Origin: Microbulbifer sp. A4B17
GTDB taxonomy: Bacteria; Pseudomonadota; Gammaproteobacteria; Pseudomonadales; Cellvibrionaceae
DNA length: 64,000 nucleotides
NCBI RefSeq assembly: GCF_003076275.1
Contig: NZ_CP029064.1
Location: 1,498,501-1,562,500 of the forward strand
Direction: 5' to 3'
Shown: piece by piece, positions 8,223 through 16,890 of the stretch
How positions within the stretch are numbered: the first letter of the stretch is position 1
Layout of the letters: every line of letters starts with the position of its first letter
Translations under genes and position numbers: made by a program
The notes under the pieces: generated by a model
Told to the model about the DNA's origin: nothing
Databases searched by the model: none
The model's input: the letters and a program-made list of their open reading frames with translations, nothing else

Positions 8223-8299
8223 CGCATATCCCTCGCGTTATTGTCTTCTATCTAAAAAGTCCGTACTCGGCGGGCTGATAACACTATTTTTAATTGAGC

Positions 8300-8650
8300 T
8301 CAGGCGTACTGCGGTTTTGCCTTGGACTCTGGCTCAGAGTTAGGGCAGTCTTTGGGTTTCTCTTCGATGACTTTCTTATCGACTATGCGATAAATTTTTG
8401 CCTTGTCGTTTTTCTTATCGAATATCTGTGCCCAGTGTGTAAACAGGTCATTTTGAGCAATGCGCTGTACTTCTTTAAACGCTTCCTCTTCAGTGGTGTA
8501 GGAGCGCTTAAAATCTTTGATGCCGCCCATCAATAGGTTGTAGGTGCCAGTAAGCAGTGCATATCTTTCCATTGGATTTTCCCATTTTAAAAATGGGCTC
8601 CATACTGGCAGCCCAAGGATGGTTACCTCTGACTGAGTGCGCCGGGGCAC
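8300..8650 (-). CDS. Hypothetical prophage protein (116 aa)
   Basis: A small soluble protein with a GTG start 10 bases after the KilAC gene stop. It reads like a single domain (YNLLMGGIKDFKRSYTTEEEAFKEVQ, FTHWAQIFDKKN) with a charged C-terminal tail. An internal ATG (MERYALL) could be the real start. No family recognised. Its place in the tight minus-strand operon suggests an early phage function. Confidence 0.6.
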   Translation of the reverse strand: MPRRTQSEVTILGLPVWSPFLKWENPMERYALLTGTYNLLMGGIKDFKRSYTTEEEAFKEVQRIAQNDLFTHWAQIFDKKNDKAKIYRIVDKKVIEEKPKDCPNSEPESKAKPQYA

Positions 8651-8660
8651 GGTTAAATTT

Positions 8661-8948
8661 CTAGCTGGCTTGGGAGATGGAACTCTTTTCGATAAGATCC
8701 CGAATCCACACCATGCCTTTCGATGTCACCTTGGTATTGATATACGGCACCTTCACCGGGCCGCGCTTATATTCGGCATTCTCTGCAACCAGTAGCCCCT
8801 GCTGTACGGCGGCCTTTGTCGGTGAGTTACGTATAGGTTCGCGGCTATGCAAAAGGTCGCTATTTCGCAGTAGCTTCAGCAGGTTGTTTCTGCCCATTTC
8901 TAGAGTTCGGGCGGCCTGGGTGATGGTGAAGAGTTTTTCCTTTTTCAC
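8661..8948 (-). CDS. Phage antirepressor-like DNA-binding protein, KilAC domain
   Basis: The 95-residue product matches the KilAC domain (phage antirepressor C-terminal part). It has the helical start FTITQAARTLEMGRNNLLKLLR, a variable loop and the ending TKVTSKGMVWIRDLI. It lacks the N-terminal Bro or Ant domain and is therefore a stand-alone KilAC protein. Its GTG start overlaps the stop of the upstream small gene (GTGA), so translation is coupled. It likely binds DNA or a repressor in early phage gene control. Confidence 0.85.
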   Translation of the reverse strand: MKKEKLFTITQAARTLEMGRNNLLKLLRNSDLLHSREPIRNSPTKAAVQQGLLVAENAEYKRGPVKVPYINTKVTSKGMVWIRDLIEKSSISQAS

Positions 8949-9109
8949 GCTGCCTCCTGGTCCTTCAAATTTTGTTCTGATGGCTGGCCCTGGATGGCTT
9001 TGGAGAGTGCTGCGATTTGTTCGCGCATGCCGTTTATTTGTAACTGCTGGGCTTCTACCGTGGCCATTAGGTCTTGAGTGATTTGGAGCAGCTGGGAGAA
9101 CTCATTCAT
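8945..9109 (-). CDS. Small coiled-coil phage protein (54 aa)
   Basis: Starts MNEFSQLLQITQDLMATVEAQQ at 9109 and stops at 8945, overlapping the KilAC start by four bases. Its own ATG overlaps the stop of the zinc protein upstream (ATGAATGA). The heptad-like pattern of Leu, Ile and Met suggests a short coiled coil. Found only by reading the overlaps, because it is short. Function unknown. Confidence 0.7.
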   Translation of the reverse strand: MNEFSQLLQITQDLMATVEAQQLQINGMREQIAALSKAIQGQPSEQNLKDQEAA

Positions 9110-9281
9110 GGTTTGTTCCTGCCAGCTTTTTGAACTTTCTTTCTCTACCTATTGCCGGCTCCCAGTATTTACAAAGCTGACAACTCCAGCCGCGTAATAA
9201 CAGCTTCCCGTTGAATACTGGCTCTGCGGGTTTTCTGCAGCGCACGCAACGTACTTTTGGCAGCTGCTGAATCTGTTTCAC
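9102..9281 (-). CDS. Small four-cysteine zinc-ribbon phage protein (59 aa)
   Basis: GTG at 9281 with AGGGG about 13 bases upstream. The product carries CVRC at 12-15 and CQLC at 34-37, which would bind one zinc in a ribbon fold, followed by a basic tail (GRERKFKKLAG). The stop is inside the start of the next gene. Such small zinc proteins are common in phage early operons and often bind nucleic acid; that role is inference. Confidence 0.72.
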   Translation of the reverse strand: MKQIQQLPKVRCVRCRKPAEPVFNGKLLLRGWSCQLCKYWEPAIGRERKFKKLAGTNHE

Positions 9282-9382
9282 GCTGCACTTTTCCCCTGCG
9301 TTTCAAGGTGAGACCATTCGACGCTGAGGGTGCGAAATTTTTTCTCGCCGTGCGCAATAACGCTTTGGGGCTCTTTGCCCAT
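9278..9382 (-). CDS. Possible leader peptide or tiny protein (34 aa) of the phage early operon
   Basis: The ATG at 9382 opens a frame MGKEPQSVIAHGEKK that ends in TGA overlapping the GTG of the zinc protein by four bases (GTGA). The overlap style is the same as in the next genes, which is the main support. There is no strong ribosome site. It could be the end of a longer lost gene. Confidence 0.4.
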   Translation of the reverse strand: MGKEPQSVIAHGEKKFRTLSVEWSHLETQGKSAA

Positions 9383-9392
9383 GTAGCGAAGC

Positions 9393-9629
9393 GTGATTAC
9401 GTTCAGTGCGTGTGCGTTGCGTGATGTGAATGGTCGATTGATAGACCTGAGTCATGTGAGGACAATTTTAGGGTGTGACAAAAAGTGCTGGGATAGGGAT
9501 AGGGATAGGGAGTGGGTGAAGATTTGGAAGCGTTTGCAGCGGCGTTTGGACCCTTTACCAGCAAGAGCTTTAGGGCCTGTTTCTGAGGTTGTGCAGGAGT
9601 ACAGAGGGCGGTTTAAAGCTGTCAGTTGA
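9393..9629 (+). CDS. Possible divergent prophage protein (78 aa)
   Basis: A GTG-started frame on the plus strand, divergent from the early operon. It is rich in Arg and Trp (KKCWDRDRDREWVKIWKRLQRR). A good intrinsic terminator follows at 9688, which raises its credibility. The DRDRD part comes from the short GGGATA repeat. No family recognised. Low confidence. Confidence 0.35.
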   Translation: MITFSACALRDVNGRLIDLSHVRTILGCDKKCWDRDRDREWVKIWKRLQRRLDPLPARALGPVSEVVQEYRGRFKAVS

Positions 9630-9687
9630 GGGCACTATGCGGTCTAAGCATAAAATTCCCGGTAAGCAGTTTTTCTGCTCTGCAGGA

Positions 9688-9713
9688 AACCCGGCTCCCC
9701 CAGCCGGGTTTTT
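9688..9713 (+). terminator. Intrinsic terminator
   Basis: AACCCGGCT, a five-base loop, AGCCGGGTT, then TTT: a nine-bp GC-rich stem and a T tract on the plus strand. It would end transcription from the 9393-9629 region. Confidence 0.8.
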
Positions 9714-9763
9714 CATTATAGATTTTAAATCAATCTCATGGTATGAATGAAGAAGAGCTATAT

Positions 9764-10282
9764 TTATCTGGCTTGTTGTCCTCCCGTTCTTTGGAATGCT
9801 TGGTTGACCATCCAGTTGGTTCCATCGGCAGGTACAATCACTCTCCCATTAACGTCGTCATTGTTGTTCATTCCTCCATAGAATTGAAACTTCCCGGCCT
9901 TGTTTAAGCACATGAATCCCTTGTGCGGTGGGTAATATACAGGTCGAAAGGCTTCAAAGTATCCATGCAATCTATGCTGGTTACCATGGCATACATAAAT
10001 GTGTATTGCAGATCGTCGCCCATTGGCCCCCATCATCCGCCGGATTTTCAATGCAACATCAAAACTAGTTAATTTATTCCCTTGGACTTTGATTTTTCCG
10101 TCTGAATCATTCCCATGAAACCAGATGATCACATTATCTCCGATACGGTGCCTGGGGGGTGGCTCAGCTCGACTTGGCACTGTTACAACGTCGCACCAAA
10201 CATTGTAGTATTCTCTTAGAGCATTAATTTTATCTGTGTGCATTATCGTATTATGACAAGTGAATACTGTGGCTGTTCTCAT
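9764..10282 (-). CDS. Unknown protein with caspase-like His-Gly and Cys motifs (172 aa)
   Basis: Start at 10282 with AGGA upstream. The core shows a hydrophobic strand ending in WFHGND (His57), a helix, then a second strand ending in IYVCHG (Cys98). This His-Gly then Cys order after beta strands is that of clan CD proteases (caspases, C80 toxin peptidases). No signal peptide. It is convergent with the terminator at 9688 and stands alone at the prophage edge. No close family recognised; the protease idea is inference from motif order only. Confidence 0.6.
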   Translation of the reverse strand: MRTATVFTCHNTIMHTDKINALREYYNVWCDVVTVPSRAEPPPRHRIGDNVIIWFHGNDSDGKIKVQGNKLTSFDVALKIRRMMGANGRRSAIHIYVCHGNQHRLHGYFEAFRPVYYPPHKGFMCLNKAGKFQFYGGMNNNDDVNGRVIVPADGTNWMVNQAFQRTGGQQAR

Positions 10283-10812
10283 GGCTAGTCCTATTTGATT
10301 GCAGGATGGTTAAGTCTTTTATTTGACAAAATTTAGTGAAGCAATAATTAGTCTGTCGACTTATGGTTTTTCTTACTTTTTGTTGAGTTCCGGACTTAAA
10401 TTCTAATGATTTCTGTTATTGTTAATTTGATGGGTTAATTAATTGGTACGTTATTTTTATTTATAATAATTTGGAGTATTTTGTTTTTCAATTACATGTA
10501 AGTACAGATAAGGTTGGGTGAGATAATTCGAATACTTAAGGCGCCTACAAACATTATATGCCCCTCATTTTTTTGCCTTGCTGCCTCTATAATTCAATGT
10601 TTTAAGGCATAAAGTAGGCAATTAATTGAGGTCGCTCATAAGAGAGTGTTTTGAAATTTATTTGAATTGTTATGATGAATGAATGTTTTTTCCTTTCTGA
10701 TTGTCTTGTGTTTACAAAAAAGAAGTTAAAAAATGTTAATTTCTATGTGTCATATATTCGTGGGAAACTCCAGCTATAGAAGCTTTTTATCTTGATATCT
10801 CTAGGTCCCGCG
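10283..10812. other. AT-rich gene-free stretch
   Basis: Strongly AT-rich, with no open frame of substance on either strand. It contains the promoter region of the minus-strand gene ending at 9764 and then runs into the endolysin remnant. Confidence 0.6.
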
Positions 10813-11210
10813 CATCGAGGAATTGATTATTCTGGTAATCCCCTGTTTATTAATGATTACTTCCTGGGTATGAAAATGACCAACTGTTGTTATGGCAATA
10901 ACCTATTTAAAGATGAAGCTCTCAAATGCCTAATTTGAGTTATTGAATGTTTTGGTGGACCAATAATTATTAATTCCGGCTACCATCGCCGAGCGCTCAA
11001 TGTTCGACTACATTTCAATATGGCTCATACTACAGGGTAGGCTGTTGATGTTTCAGTAGTCCTGAGTGGGGCGCATCGTTTTGCCCTAGGAGAAGGTTTC
11101 ACCGGCATAGGTGTGAAACAGAAAGGACCGATCCAAAAGCGGTTTATCCATTTGATGCCCTTGATTCAATTCGTGGCGAGCGTGCGCGGCCTGCGGTGTG
11201 GAGCTATTAG
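10813..11210 (+). pseudogene. Phage endolysin remnant, peptidase M15 type
   Basis: The frame HRGIDYSGNP, then DEALKCLI, stop, VIECFGGPIIINSGYHRR, ALN, then stop, AVDVS follows the M15 peptidase pattern (INSGYRSxxLN, the SxHxxGxAxD zinc site). Near 11155 a frameshift leads to HLDALDSIRGERARP and the stop at 11208. GFTGIGVKQKGP and RFIHL match the C-terminal zinc region. Two in-frame stops and a frameshift make it dead. An active form would cleave peptide bonds in peptidoglycan at phage exit. Confidence 0.8.
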
Positions 11211-11612
11211 TGATTTCGGTCATATCCAATTTACAAGGCAAGGTCATAGACGAGGTAGTCCCAGATAAGGCAGAAGCCAACGGCCACAAAGCGTAGGTTG
11301 ACTCACTACTGGTTTTAATGGGCCTACCAGATCTGAAAGCGGCCTCGGTGGTTGTGTGGTGGGGCGCTGGGCTGAGAAGACGATGAAGGCTTGGAAACAG
11401 TCATGATTCTTCAGGACACCCTAAGAGAATTAGTGGATAACGCTGGCTTTATAACTGCCATTGGTGCTGGAACTACCGCTGGTTGGCTCACGGATAACTG
11501 GTTTGGACTTGCTGCTGTGCTGATAGCTGAGGCGGGTTTGATGGTTAATTAGTATTACAACCACAAGCGCTTAAAGCTGGAAGAACAGCAGCAGGGTGGG
11601 GACGATGGATGT
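11211..11612 (+). pseudogene. Phage holin-like remnant following the endolysin
   Basis: After the M15 remnant the fragments read NLQGKVIDEVVPDKAEA and then, from the ATG at 11403, MILQDTLRELVDNAGF, with a glycine-rich hydrophobic helix (AIGAGTTAGWLTDN) and a second hydrophobic part broken by a TAG at 11550. The tail YYNHKRLKLEEQQQ is basic and charged like holins. Position after an endolysin supports a lysis module. Broken and probably non-functional. Confidence 0.55.
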
Positions 11613-13010
11613 TGGTGTAAAGCTTGATACCTTAAAGTTTGATTGAGCATCTTCTGAATTGAAAAAGTAGTCACCTTATGCAAGTTCGGTGGCTCTAAAT
11701 AATGTGGTTTTTCGTAATCGAGGAGAAGAGCACACAGCTATGGAACGTGTATTTTTAAACCCGGCAAAATTAACCCTCAACTCTATATTGGTTAAGAAAG
11801 CCACCAAGCGTTCAGGCGTTGCCAAAGTTTTTATCCGTGACCAGACTGCCAACGGTACCGCGCCTAGTGAATATCTAGCGTCTTCGGTCATTGATGTGAA
11901 CCGGAGTGACAAGCGCTTGAGCGTGTCTTCAGCACATGGGTGTCATACCTTTTGGCATGTACGAAGTGTATGACAAGGCGGCGAGATTAAACAAATACGG
12001 GAATGTCTCGGTCGTAACCTATATAAAATCCTGGTTGAGCTTCGGGCAGGATCTGGTAGCGTGAGTGACTCAGCTGGCACGCAGGGCAAGAAAGGTAAGT
12101 ATTTCGTATGGCGTCTTAGGCCTATGGAAGAGGGCAGGTAGCAAGCGCCGGCCTACGGTTAACCCCATTCTGATATTCCTCAAGGAAAAGTCAGACCATA
12201 AAAGGTCCTTTACCCCATGTTGCTGAAGACAGAGCGTGGCGTCACCTTCCTACAGAACTTCATAAGGCAATGGATTGTGTGATCGCAAACGCAAAAAGAA
12301 CTTGAATGGGTCCTCTTGAGCGGTCCAGCACACGGGTAATTAGAACCGTGTTTTTTTAACAGATCTCTGAAATTTCCTAGGGGGTTATACCTTGGCTGGG
12401 CAGCCGATCTACTCGCACTGCACAAGGAAAGGACACAGAGCTGGGAAACTATCGAGCGGGTCGAGTGTGCCGGCCTCCGTACCGTGTACAAGGTCTCTGT
12501 AGGTGGTAAGAGTTATGCCGCCGGTATCGATCACCGGCACCAGATCATTACCCATAAGGGCGTGTATAAATCTGACTAAACAAAGGAATAGATAATGTCC
12601 AGCTTGCCCCCGATTACCATGTCAGGCTTGGCAGTTTGCCTACAACATAGACGTTGGCCACAACGCCGGCACTATTGGGCGCGCAACGGTAACTCAGGCC
12701 ATCGAGCCCACCAAGACTCTGCAGACCGATGCAGGCCAGCCGGTAAGCGTCGCTGACCATGTGCTGATTTAGTAGCGAGTTGTATTGTTGAGGTGGCCAA
12801 CCGCCTGGCTGTGCATAGCTCTATTGCGGCTATGGAGATCCCTAGTGGGTAATGTTGGCTGTGATTTTGAGTAGTGGAGTGGGTGTGTTACCGGTGCGAA
12901 AGCCCGAGTTATAGAGCCATGGCTTACATCTACAGAAAGTCCCCCCTAACTTATTGATTTAATTATGGGTAAAATGTGTTCAAGAGCGGGAGGTCGAACC
13001 AGGCGACTTG
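11613..13010 (+). pseudogene. Degraded prophage genes, several fragments
   Basis: Plus-strand fragments in changing frames are visible. One from about 11740 reads MERVFLNPAKLTLN then VAKVFIRDQTANG. Another near 12400-12580 reads LLALHKERTQSWETIE and SVGGKSYAAGIDH. A third near 12640-12780 reads AYNIDVGHNAGTIGRA. They look like small phage structural or lysis-associated proteins interrupted by stops, but I cannot name them. No intact gene is seen here. Confidence 0.45.
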
Positions 13011-13016
13011 AGCTGA

Positions 13017-13135
13017 TGGCTCACTATCTCTGGTTACTATTTAGATAATAGTTTGTAACCTGCTGTAAATAAAGGCTTTTTTTCGGGGCTTGGAAGATCC
13101 CTCCCAGAAATAGTGGCCAAATAGATAGTGAGCCA
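13017..13135. repeat. 119-bp element bounded by 13-bp inverted repeats
   Basis: TGGCTCACTATCT at 13017-13029 and its exact reverse complement at 13123-13135. It sits just before the cassette head GTTATGAG at 13154. It may be a relict attC-like site or a very small mobile element; it lacks the AAC/GTT boxes of an attC. Confidence 0.55.
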
Positions 13136-13167
13136 TTGGCTCATTAATAAACTGTTATGAGTAATCC

Positions 13168-13683
13168 ATGGACGACGATCTATGCTACGAAAGTGACTTG
13201 ATGGAGCTGTCGCCTCAAGACCTTGAGGAATACTACGGCCCATTTGACGATATAGATAGGCCAGATAGTTATGGTGATTCTTTGCTGCTAGCAGCATGTA
13301 AGAATAGAAACTTAGCGCACGTAAAGTATTATTTGATGAAAGGGGCAAACTCCGATCTCCGAAATGACTGCGGCGATACTCCCTTACTTGAGGTTATTGA
13401 TAGTGCTGAAGATGATGAAGAGGTCGCAATACCAATTATTCAAACTTTGATTGATGCTGGCGCAAACTTAGAGGTTCGAGGGTATATGGATAAAACGCCA
13501 TTTCTAAAGGCGTGCTCTAGAAACTCAATCAGCGTTTTAAAGCTATTGGTTGAGTCTGGCTGCAATACTAAAGCGGTTGTTTCTGAGTATGGTGAAGACT
13601 TGAACGGCTTATGGTTTGCGAATTGCTTTGGCCTAAACAACGACCTCAAAGAGTATATTGGTAATGCAGTCAAAAACTCATAA
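13168..13683 (+). CDS. Cassette: ankyrin-repeat protein (171 aa)
   Basis: Three ankyrin repeats are visible: YGDSLLLAACKNRNLAHVKY with LMKGAN; CGDTPLLEVID, IIQTLIDAGAN; and DKTPFLKACSRNSISVLKLL with ESGC. An acidic N-terminal stretch precedes them. Ankyrin proteins mediate protein binding; the partner is unknown. The cassette head GTTATGAG (13154) matches its attC start CTCATAAC, proving it is a complete cassette. Soluble, no signal peptide. Confidence 0.88.
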   Translation: MDDDLCYESDLMELSPQDLEEYYGPFDDIDRPDSYGDSLLLAACKNRNLAHVKYYLMKGANSDLRNDCGDTPLLEVIDSAEDDEEVAIPIIQTLIDAGANLEVRGYMDKTPFLKACSRNSISVLKLLVESGCNTKAVVSEYGEDLNGLWFANCFGLNNDLKEYIGNAVKNS

Positions 13684-13767
13684 CAAGCAGCGGCACAATC
13701 GCCCGCAAAAAGCGCGGGCTGGACTCGCAAAACTACGTTTTGCTCGCCTGTGCGCTGGGCGTTAGAG
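13678..13767 (+). repeat. attC site of the ankyrin cassette
   Basis: CTCATAACAAGCAGCGG to GGCGTTAGAG with an internal stem from AAAGCGCGGGCTGG-type sequence. Confidence 0.9.
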
Positions 13768-13773
13768 CAATAA

Positions 13774-14127
13774 ATGGACACTGAAGAAATTTCTTACCTG
13801 GTCATATATCTGGCAGTTCTAGCTGTGTATTTCTTTGTGTCTTTCATCACTGTAAGGTGGGGCTGGAGAAAGTTAGAGTACTTCAAAAGCGCAGTCAAAA
13901 TTCCACTAAGAACCTGTCTAATTACCTTTTTCTTTGCACCGACAGTATTTGCGTGTGGAGCAGCAGCTTTTGTACCTTTCCCAATATTATTGATAAGTGA
14001 ATTCGTCAGCGAGCCTTCTGCATGCTCTAGCCAACTTAGGTTTGCATTTCCTGTACTAGCTATTTTTTGGACGATATGTTTAGTTGTATACCTTTCAAAG
14101 ATAGCTATTTGTAGGCTTAGGTCATGA
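13774..14127 (+). CDS. Cassette: small membrane protein (117 aa)
   Basis: Three hydrophobic segments (about residues 8-26, 45-72, 90-108) with a basic loop after the first (RWGWRKLEYFKSAVK). Inner-membrane protein of unknown function. It starts just after the GTTAGAGC head. Its own attC was later split by an IS1182-family element. No family recognised. Confidence 0.7.
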   Translation: MDTEEISYLVIYLAVLAVYFFVSFITVRWGWRKLEYFKSAVKIPLRTCLITFFFAPTVFACGAAAFVPFPILLISEFVSEPSACSSQLRFAFPVLAIFWTICLVVYLSKIAICRLRS

Positions 14128-14138
14128 GTGCAATATTC

Positions 14139-14231
14139 AGTCTAACAATCACAGGCAGTTTGCGCCGGCCCCTTATGGGGCCTCTGCGGGACAGCCTAAG
14201 CTACGCTTCGGCCGTCCCTGCTGTGGTCGTT
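14139..14231 (+). repeat. attC site interrupted at its core by an insertion sequence
   Basis: AGTCTAACAATCAC opens the site and a long imperfect stem follows (GCCGGCCCC with GGGGCC). The right end stops at CGTT (14228-14231), where the IS begins. The same CGTT followed by AGC resumes at 16002, rebuilding a normal core CGTTAGC. Confidence 0.85.
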
Positions 14232-16001
14232 CAGGCTGTAGAAAAACTCTTAAAAAGTAGCTTTTTTGTTAAAATGGAGGTCTTGATGTCGAGATTATCC
14301 ATATGCCCAATTTCAAACGTTACGATTACAACCAAGATGCAATGGTCGTCATCAATTTCGAAGAACAACTACAACCTGAAACCTTTGAGTTTACACTTCA
14401 TCATTTGATTGATGACCATATCGACCTCTCTGTCTTCCATAAAAAATATCAAAATGATAGCGGCGGGCGAACCGCTTATGATCCAGCTATCCTCCTGAAA
14501 ATCATATTGTTTGCTTACTCAAAAGGCATTACCTCAAGCCGTGAAATTCAATGGCAATGTGAGAACAATATCCTCTTCAAAGCACTGTCATGCGATACCG
14601 TTCCGCATTTTACTAGTATTGCAAGTTTCGTAAGCAGTTATCCTGATGCGATTGAGTCGGTGTTTGAGCAAGTGTTACTGGTCTGCGATCAGCAGGGGCT
14701 GCTTGGCAACGAACTTTTCGCAATAGATGGATGCAAGATGCCATCCAATGCCAGCAAAGAACATTCGGGGACTTTTAGAGAGCTAGAACAGAAGCAGGAA
14801 AAAATTCGCAAGAAGATCAAAGATTGCCTCAAAGAGCACAAGAGGCTGGATGGCAGGAAACCTAAAGAAAAAGAGCGAAAGCAAGCGGTAGCTAAAGCGG
14901 CGGATACGCTGCAGAAACACTTTGATAAAATTGATCAGTTCTTAAAGAATCACTCCCCCAGGATGGGGCAAGGTAAAAAACCTAAAGAAGTGAAAAGTAA
15001 TATCACGGACAATGAATCAGCTAAGATGACTACCAGCAAGGGAACCATTCAGGGCTATAACGGTGTTGCCGCAGTTGATAGGAAGCATCAGATAGTTGTT
15101 GAGGCCCAGGCCTTTGGAGAGGGCCAGGAGCATCATACATTGAAACCTATTCTTGATGGCATCAGTTGCCATTATCAGAATATAGGAATAGATGAAGACA
15201 TCTTGGCCAAACAGGTCATCATTACTGCTGATACTGGATTCTCCAACGACGCTAACTACAACTACCTGCGAGAGAACGGCATCAATGCCTATATACCTGA
15301 CAATAAATTCCGTTCACGTGATAAAGCTTTTACAAAGCAAAAAACCAAGTATGGCAAGCGCAATCAAAAAGGTAGGGCTAATGTCCAGAAGAATATCCCA
15401 GCTAGTGAATTTACATTCAACAAGAAAAAGAAAACCTGTATCTGCCCTGCAGGAAAAGCCATGCTCTTGTTAAAAGAAGAGCATGTCAGTGAAGGTAAGA
15501 AAAAACTACTGTTCGAAGGACGCCTCACCGACTGCAGGGCATGCAGCCTTAAAAGTCAGTGTATGCGAAACCCAGATTCTGCCGACTCTCGAAAAGGACA
15601 CGGAAGGCAAGTATCCCTTACTTGGACAAACGGACGGACAGCCATCGACTGGATAAAAAAGCGGGTTGATAGTATCGAGGGCAAGACCATTTATGGACAT
15701 CGAATGTCTGTTGTCGAACCGGTATTTGGGAACATTGGTACCAACAAGCGATTAAATCGCTTTTCGCTACGAGGAAAAAGTAAGGTTCAGGGACAATGGC
15801 AGATGTTTTGCTTGGTACATAACATTGAAAAGCTGATGAGATATGGCAGTATCCACTGATTGAGTATAAATTAAGGTCATCAAGACACTTAAACTTAATA
15901 CAATGAAAGAAATTTGGTGGTAGAGCTAAATTTAGCCCGAAATTTTAATTGGAGGAGTCTGGGAAGTGGCAGATCTTTCTAAAACTGTTTTTCTACAGTC
16001 T
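14232..16001 (+). mobile_element. IS1182-family insertion sequence, intact-looking
   Basis: Ends carry imperfect inverted repeats built on AGGCTGTAGAAAAAC (left) and AGACTGTAGAAAAAC (right, reverse complement). CGTT flanks both sides (14228-14231 and 16002-16005) as a 4-bp target duplication. One full-length transposase lies inside. Unlike most elements here it shows no decay, so the insertion may be recent. Confidence 0.85.
14303..15859 (+). CDS. IS1182-family DDE transposase (518 aa)
   Basis: Full-length and without interruptions. The N-terminal DUF772-type part reads DPAILLKIILFAYSKGI. The DDE residues are visible in FAIDGCKM (first Asp), ITADTGFSN (second Asp) and VVEPVFGN (Glu). A basic coiled-coil insertion lies between the first and second Asp. 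A cysteine cluster (CICPAGK, CRACSLKSQC) follows the second Asp as in this family. It moves the surrounding element by cut and paste and probably is still active. Confidence 0.95.
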   Translation: MPNFKRYDYNQDAMVVINFEEQLQPETFEFTLHHLIDDHIDLSVFHKKYQNDSGGRTAYDPAILLKIILFAYSKGITSSREIQWQCENNILFKALSCDTVPHFTSIASFVSSYPDAIESVFEQVLLVCDQQGLLGNELFAIDGCKMPSNASKEHSGTFRELEQKQEKIRKKIKDCLKEHKRLDGRKPKEKERKQAVAKAADTLQKHFDKIDQFLKNHSPRMGQGKKPKEVKSNITDNESAKMTTSKGTIQGYNGVAAVDRKHQIVVEAQAFGEGQEHHTLKPILDGISCHYQNIGIDEDILAKQVIITADTGFSNDANYNYLRENGINAYIPDNKFRSRDKAFTKQKTKYGKRNQKGRANVQKNIPASEFTFNKKKKTCICPAGKAMLLLKEEHVSEGKKKLLFEGRLTDCRACSLKSQCMRNPDSADSRKGHGRQVSLTWTNGRTAIDWIKKRVDSIEGKTIYGHRMSVVEPVFGNIGTNKRLNRFSLRGKSKVQGQWQMFCLVHNIEKLMRYGSIH

Positions 16002-16020
16002 CGTTAGCATCAAGGAATGT

Positions 16021-16510
16021 ATGGAAGAAAAGTTAAGTAAAAAGGTAAAGTTCATTTTTTTGATCATCCATCAGGTTATGCAGGCCAATCTGTATGGGGA
16101 GATGTCGTTGGACTTGATCTATACGAGATTAGAAATATTTCCGTATTCCCGTACGGTGTTAGTTTTTTAGATATTGTCAGAGCTCAAGAAGACGAAGGCT
16201 GAATTATTCAGGTATCTGAAGTCGTTACGAAAATCACTCATCATACAATCAGAGTGTTCTTTGTTGATGGGATGAGCACGGATAAAACTCCGAGAGACTC
16301 TTGAAGTTCAAGGGCGGAGGCATTGGTTCAGATAGATGGAATGATGACCTTTACGCATTAAATGTCACTCCACAAATAGATTATAAGGCTTTCATAGAAG
16401 AGCTGGAGGAGCTCGAAGATCAAGGCATCATTGAGTTTGAGCTTTCTGGAGAGTGGAAGGAAACTTTGATGCACAGAAAAGTGCTAACAAATAAAGACGT
16501 CCGACATTAA
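16021..16510 (+). pseudogene. Cassette gene of the DUF4265 family, broken by three lesions
   Basis: The start MEEKLSKKVKF is in one frame. A shift at a run of T near 16055 leads to FFDHPSGYAGQSVWGDVVG and FPYGVSFLDIVRAQEDEG, then an in-frame TGA. Next come IIQVSEVVTKITHHTIRVFF and a second shift near 16300 to WNDDLYALNVTPQIDY. The order follows DUF4265 (Trp-x-[DE], valine-rich strand, DxVxA motif). Family function unknown. The reading is lost, so this cassette is dead; its attC persists. Confidence 0.78.
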
Positions 16511-16558
16511 ACTAGTAACTACGTTCTAGTTTTGCCACAGGTGCTTTTAACGTTATGT
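16482..16558 (+). repeat. attC site of the DUF4265 cassette
   Basis: TGCTAACAAATAAAGACG to AACGTTATGT. TGCTAAC fits the cassette head GTTAGCATC that straddles the IS1182 insertion. Confidence 0.75.
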
Positions 16559-16567
16559 GTATCTAGA

Positions 16568-16825
16568 ATGAATAGACTGACCAAAAAAGAAATTTTTAAT
16601 CTAATCGATTCCATCGAATCGGAACAGTTGGCGTTTGAAAGAGTGCGTCCTCACAATAAAGGCGAAATTCGTAAGAAAGACTCTCTTAAAAAGGGGGAGT
16701 TCAAAAATATGGTGTCTGAAGCTATTGAAGAAGGGCATCAGCCTGGTGGAGGCTTAGAACTCAAAATACCATCAATTAAGAAAACCTTATTTGGGTACCA
16801 TGATGGCATTTACAGGCTGGAATAG
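16568..16825 (+). CDS. Cassette: small basic unknown protein (85 aa)
   Basis: I use the ATG at 16568 (MNRLTKKEIFNLIDSIESE), ten bases after the attC core; an upstream in-frame ATG at 16532 lies inside the recombination site. Lysine-rich helical protein with a glycine turn (GHQPGGGLEL). No family recognised. Soluble. Confidence 0.6.
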   Translation: MNRLTKKEIFNLIDSIESEQLAFERVRPHNKGEIRKKDSLKKGEFKNMVSEAIEEGHQPGGGLELKIPSIKKTLFGYHDGIYRLE

Positions 16826-16826
16826 A

Positions 16827-16874
16827 ACATGTAACAAACCGCAGCAATTGTTGTCCCAGCGTGTTTTGTTAGGC
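16827..16874 (+). repeat. attC site, short
   Basis: ACATGTAACAAACCGC to GTTTTGTTAGGC. The left arm partly fits GTTATGTG; the right core opens the lipoprotein cassette. Confidence 0.75.
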
Positions 16875-16890
16875 ATACAAAGTAATTACA

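Noticed and set aside
9490..9512. Telomere-like GGGATA repeats
   Set aside because: Only three to four units, inside a possible coding frame. No replicon end is near, so chance or slippage is sufficient.
11086..11289. Minus-strand frame across the endolysin remnant
   Set aside because: The opposite strand carries the M15 peptidase pattern, so this frame is incidental.
13440..13781. Minus-strand 113-aa frame over the ankyrin cassette
   Set aside because: It is antisense to a clear ankyrin-repeat gene and crosses its attC site.
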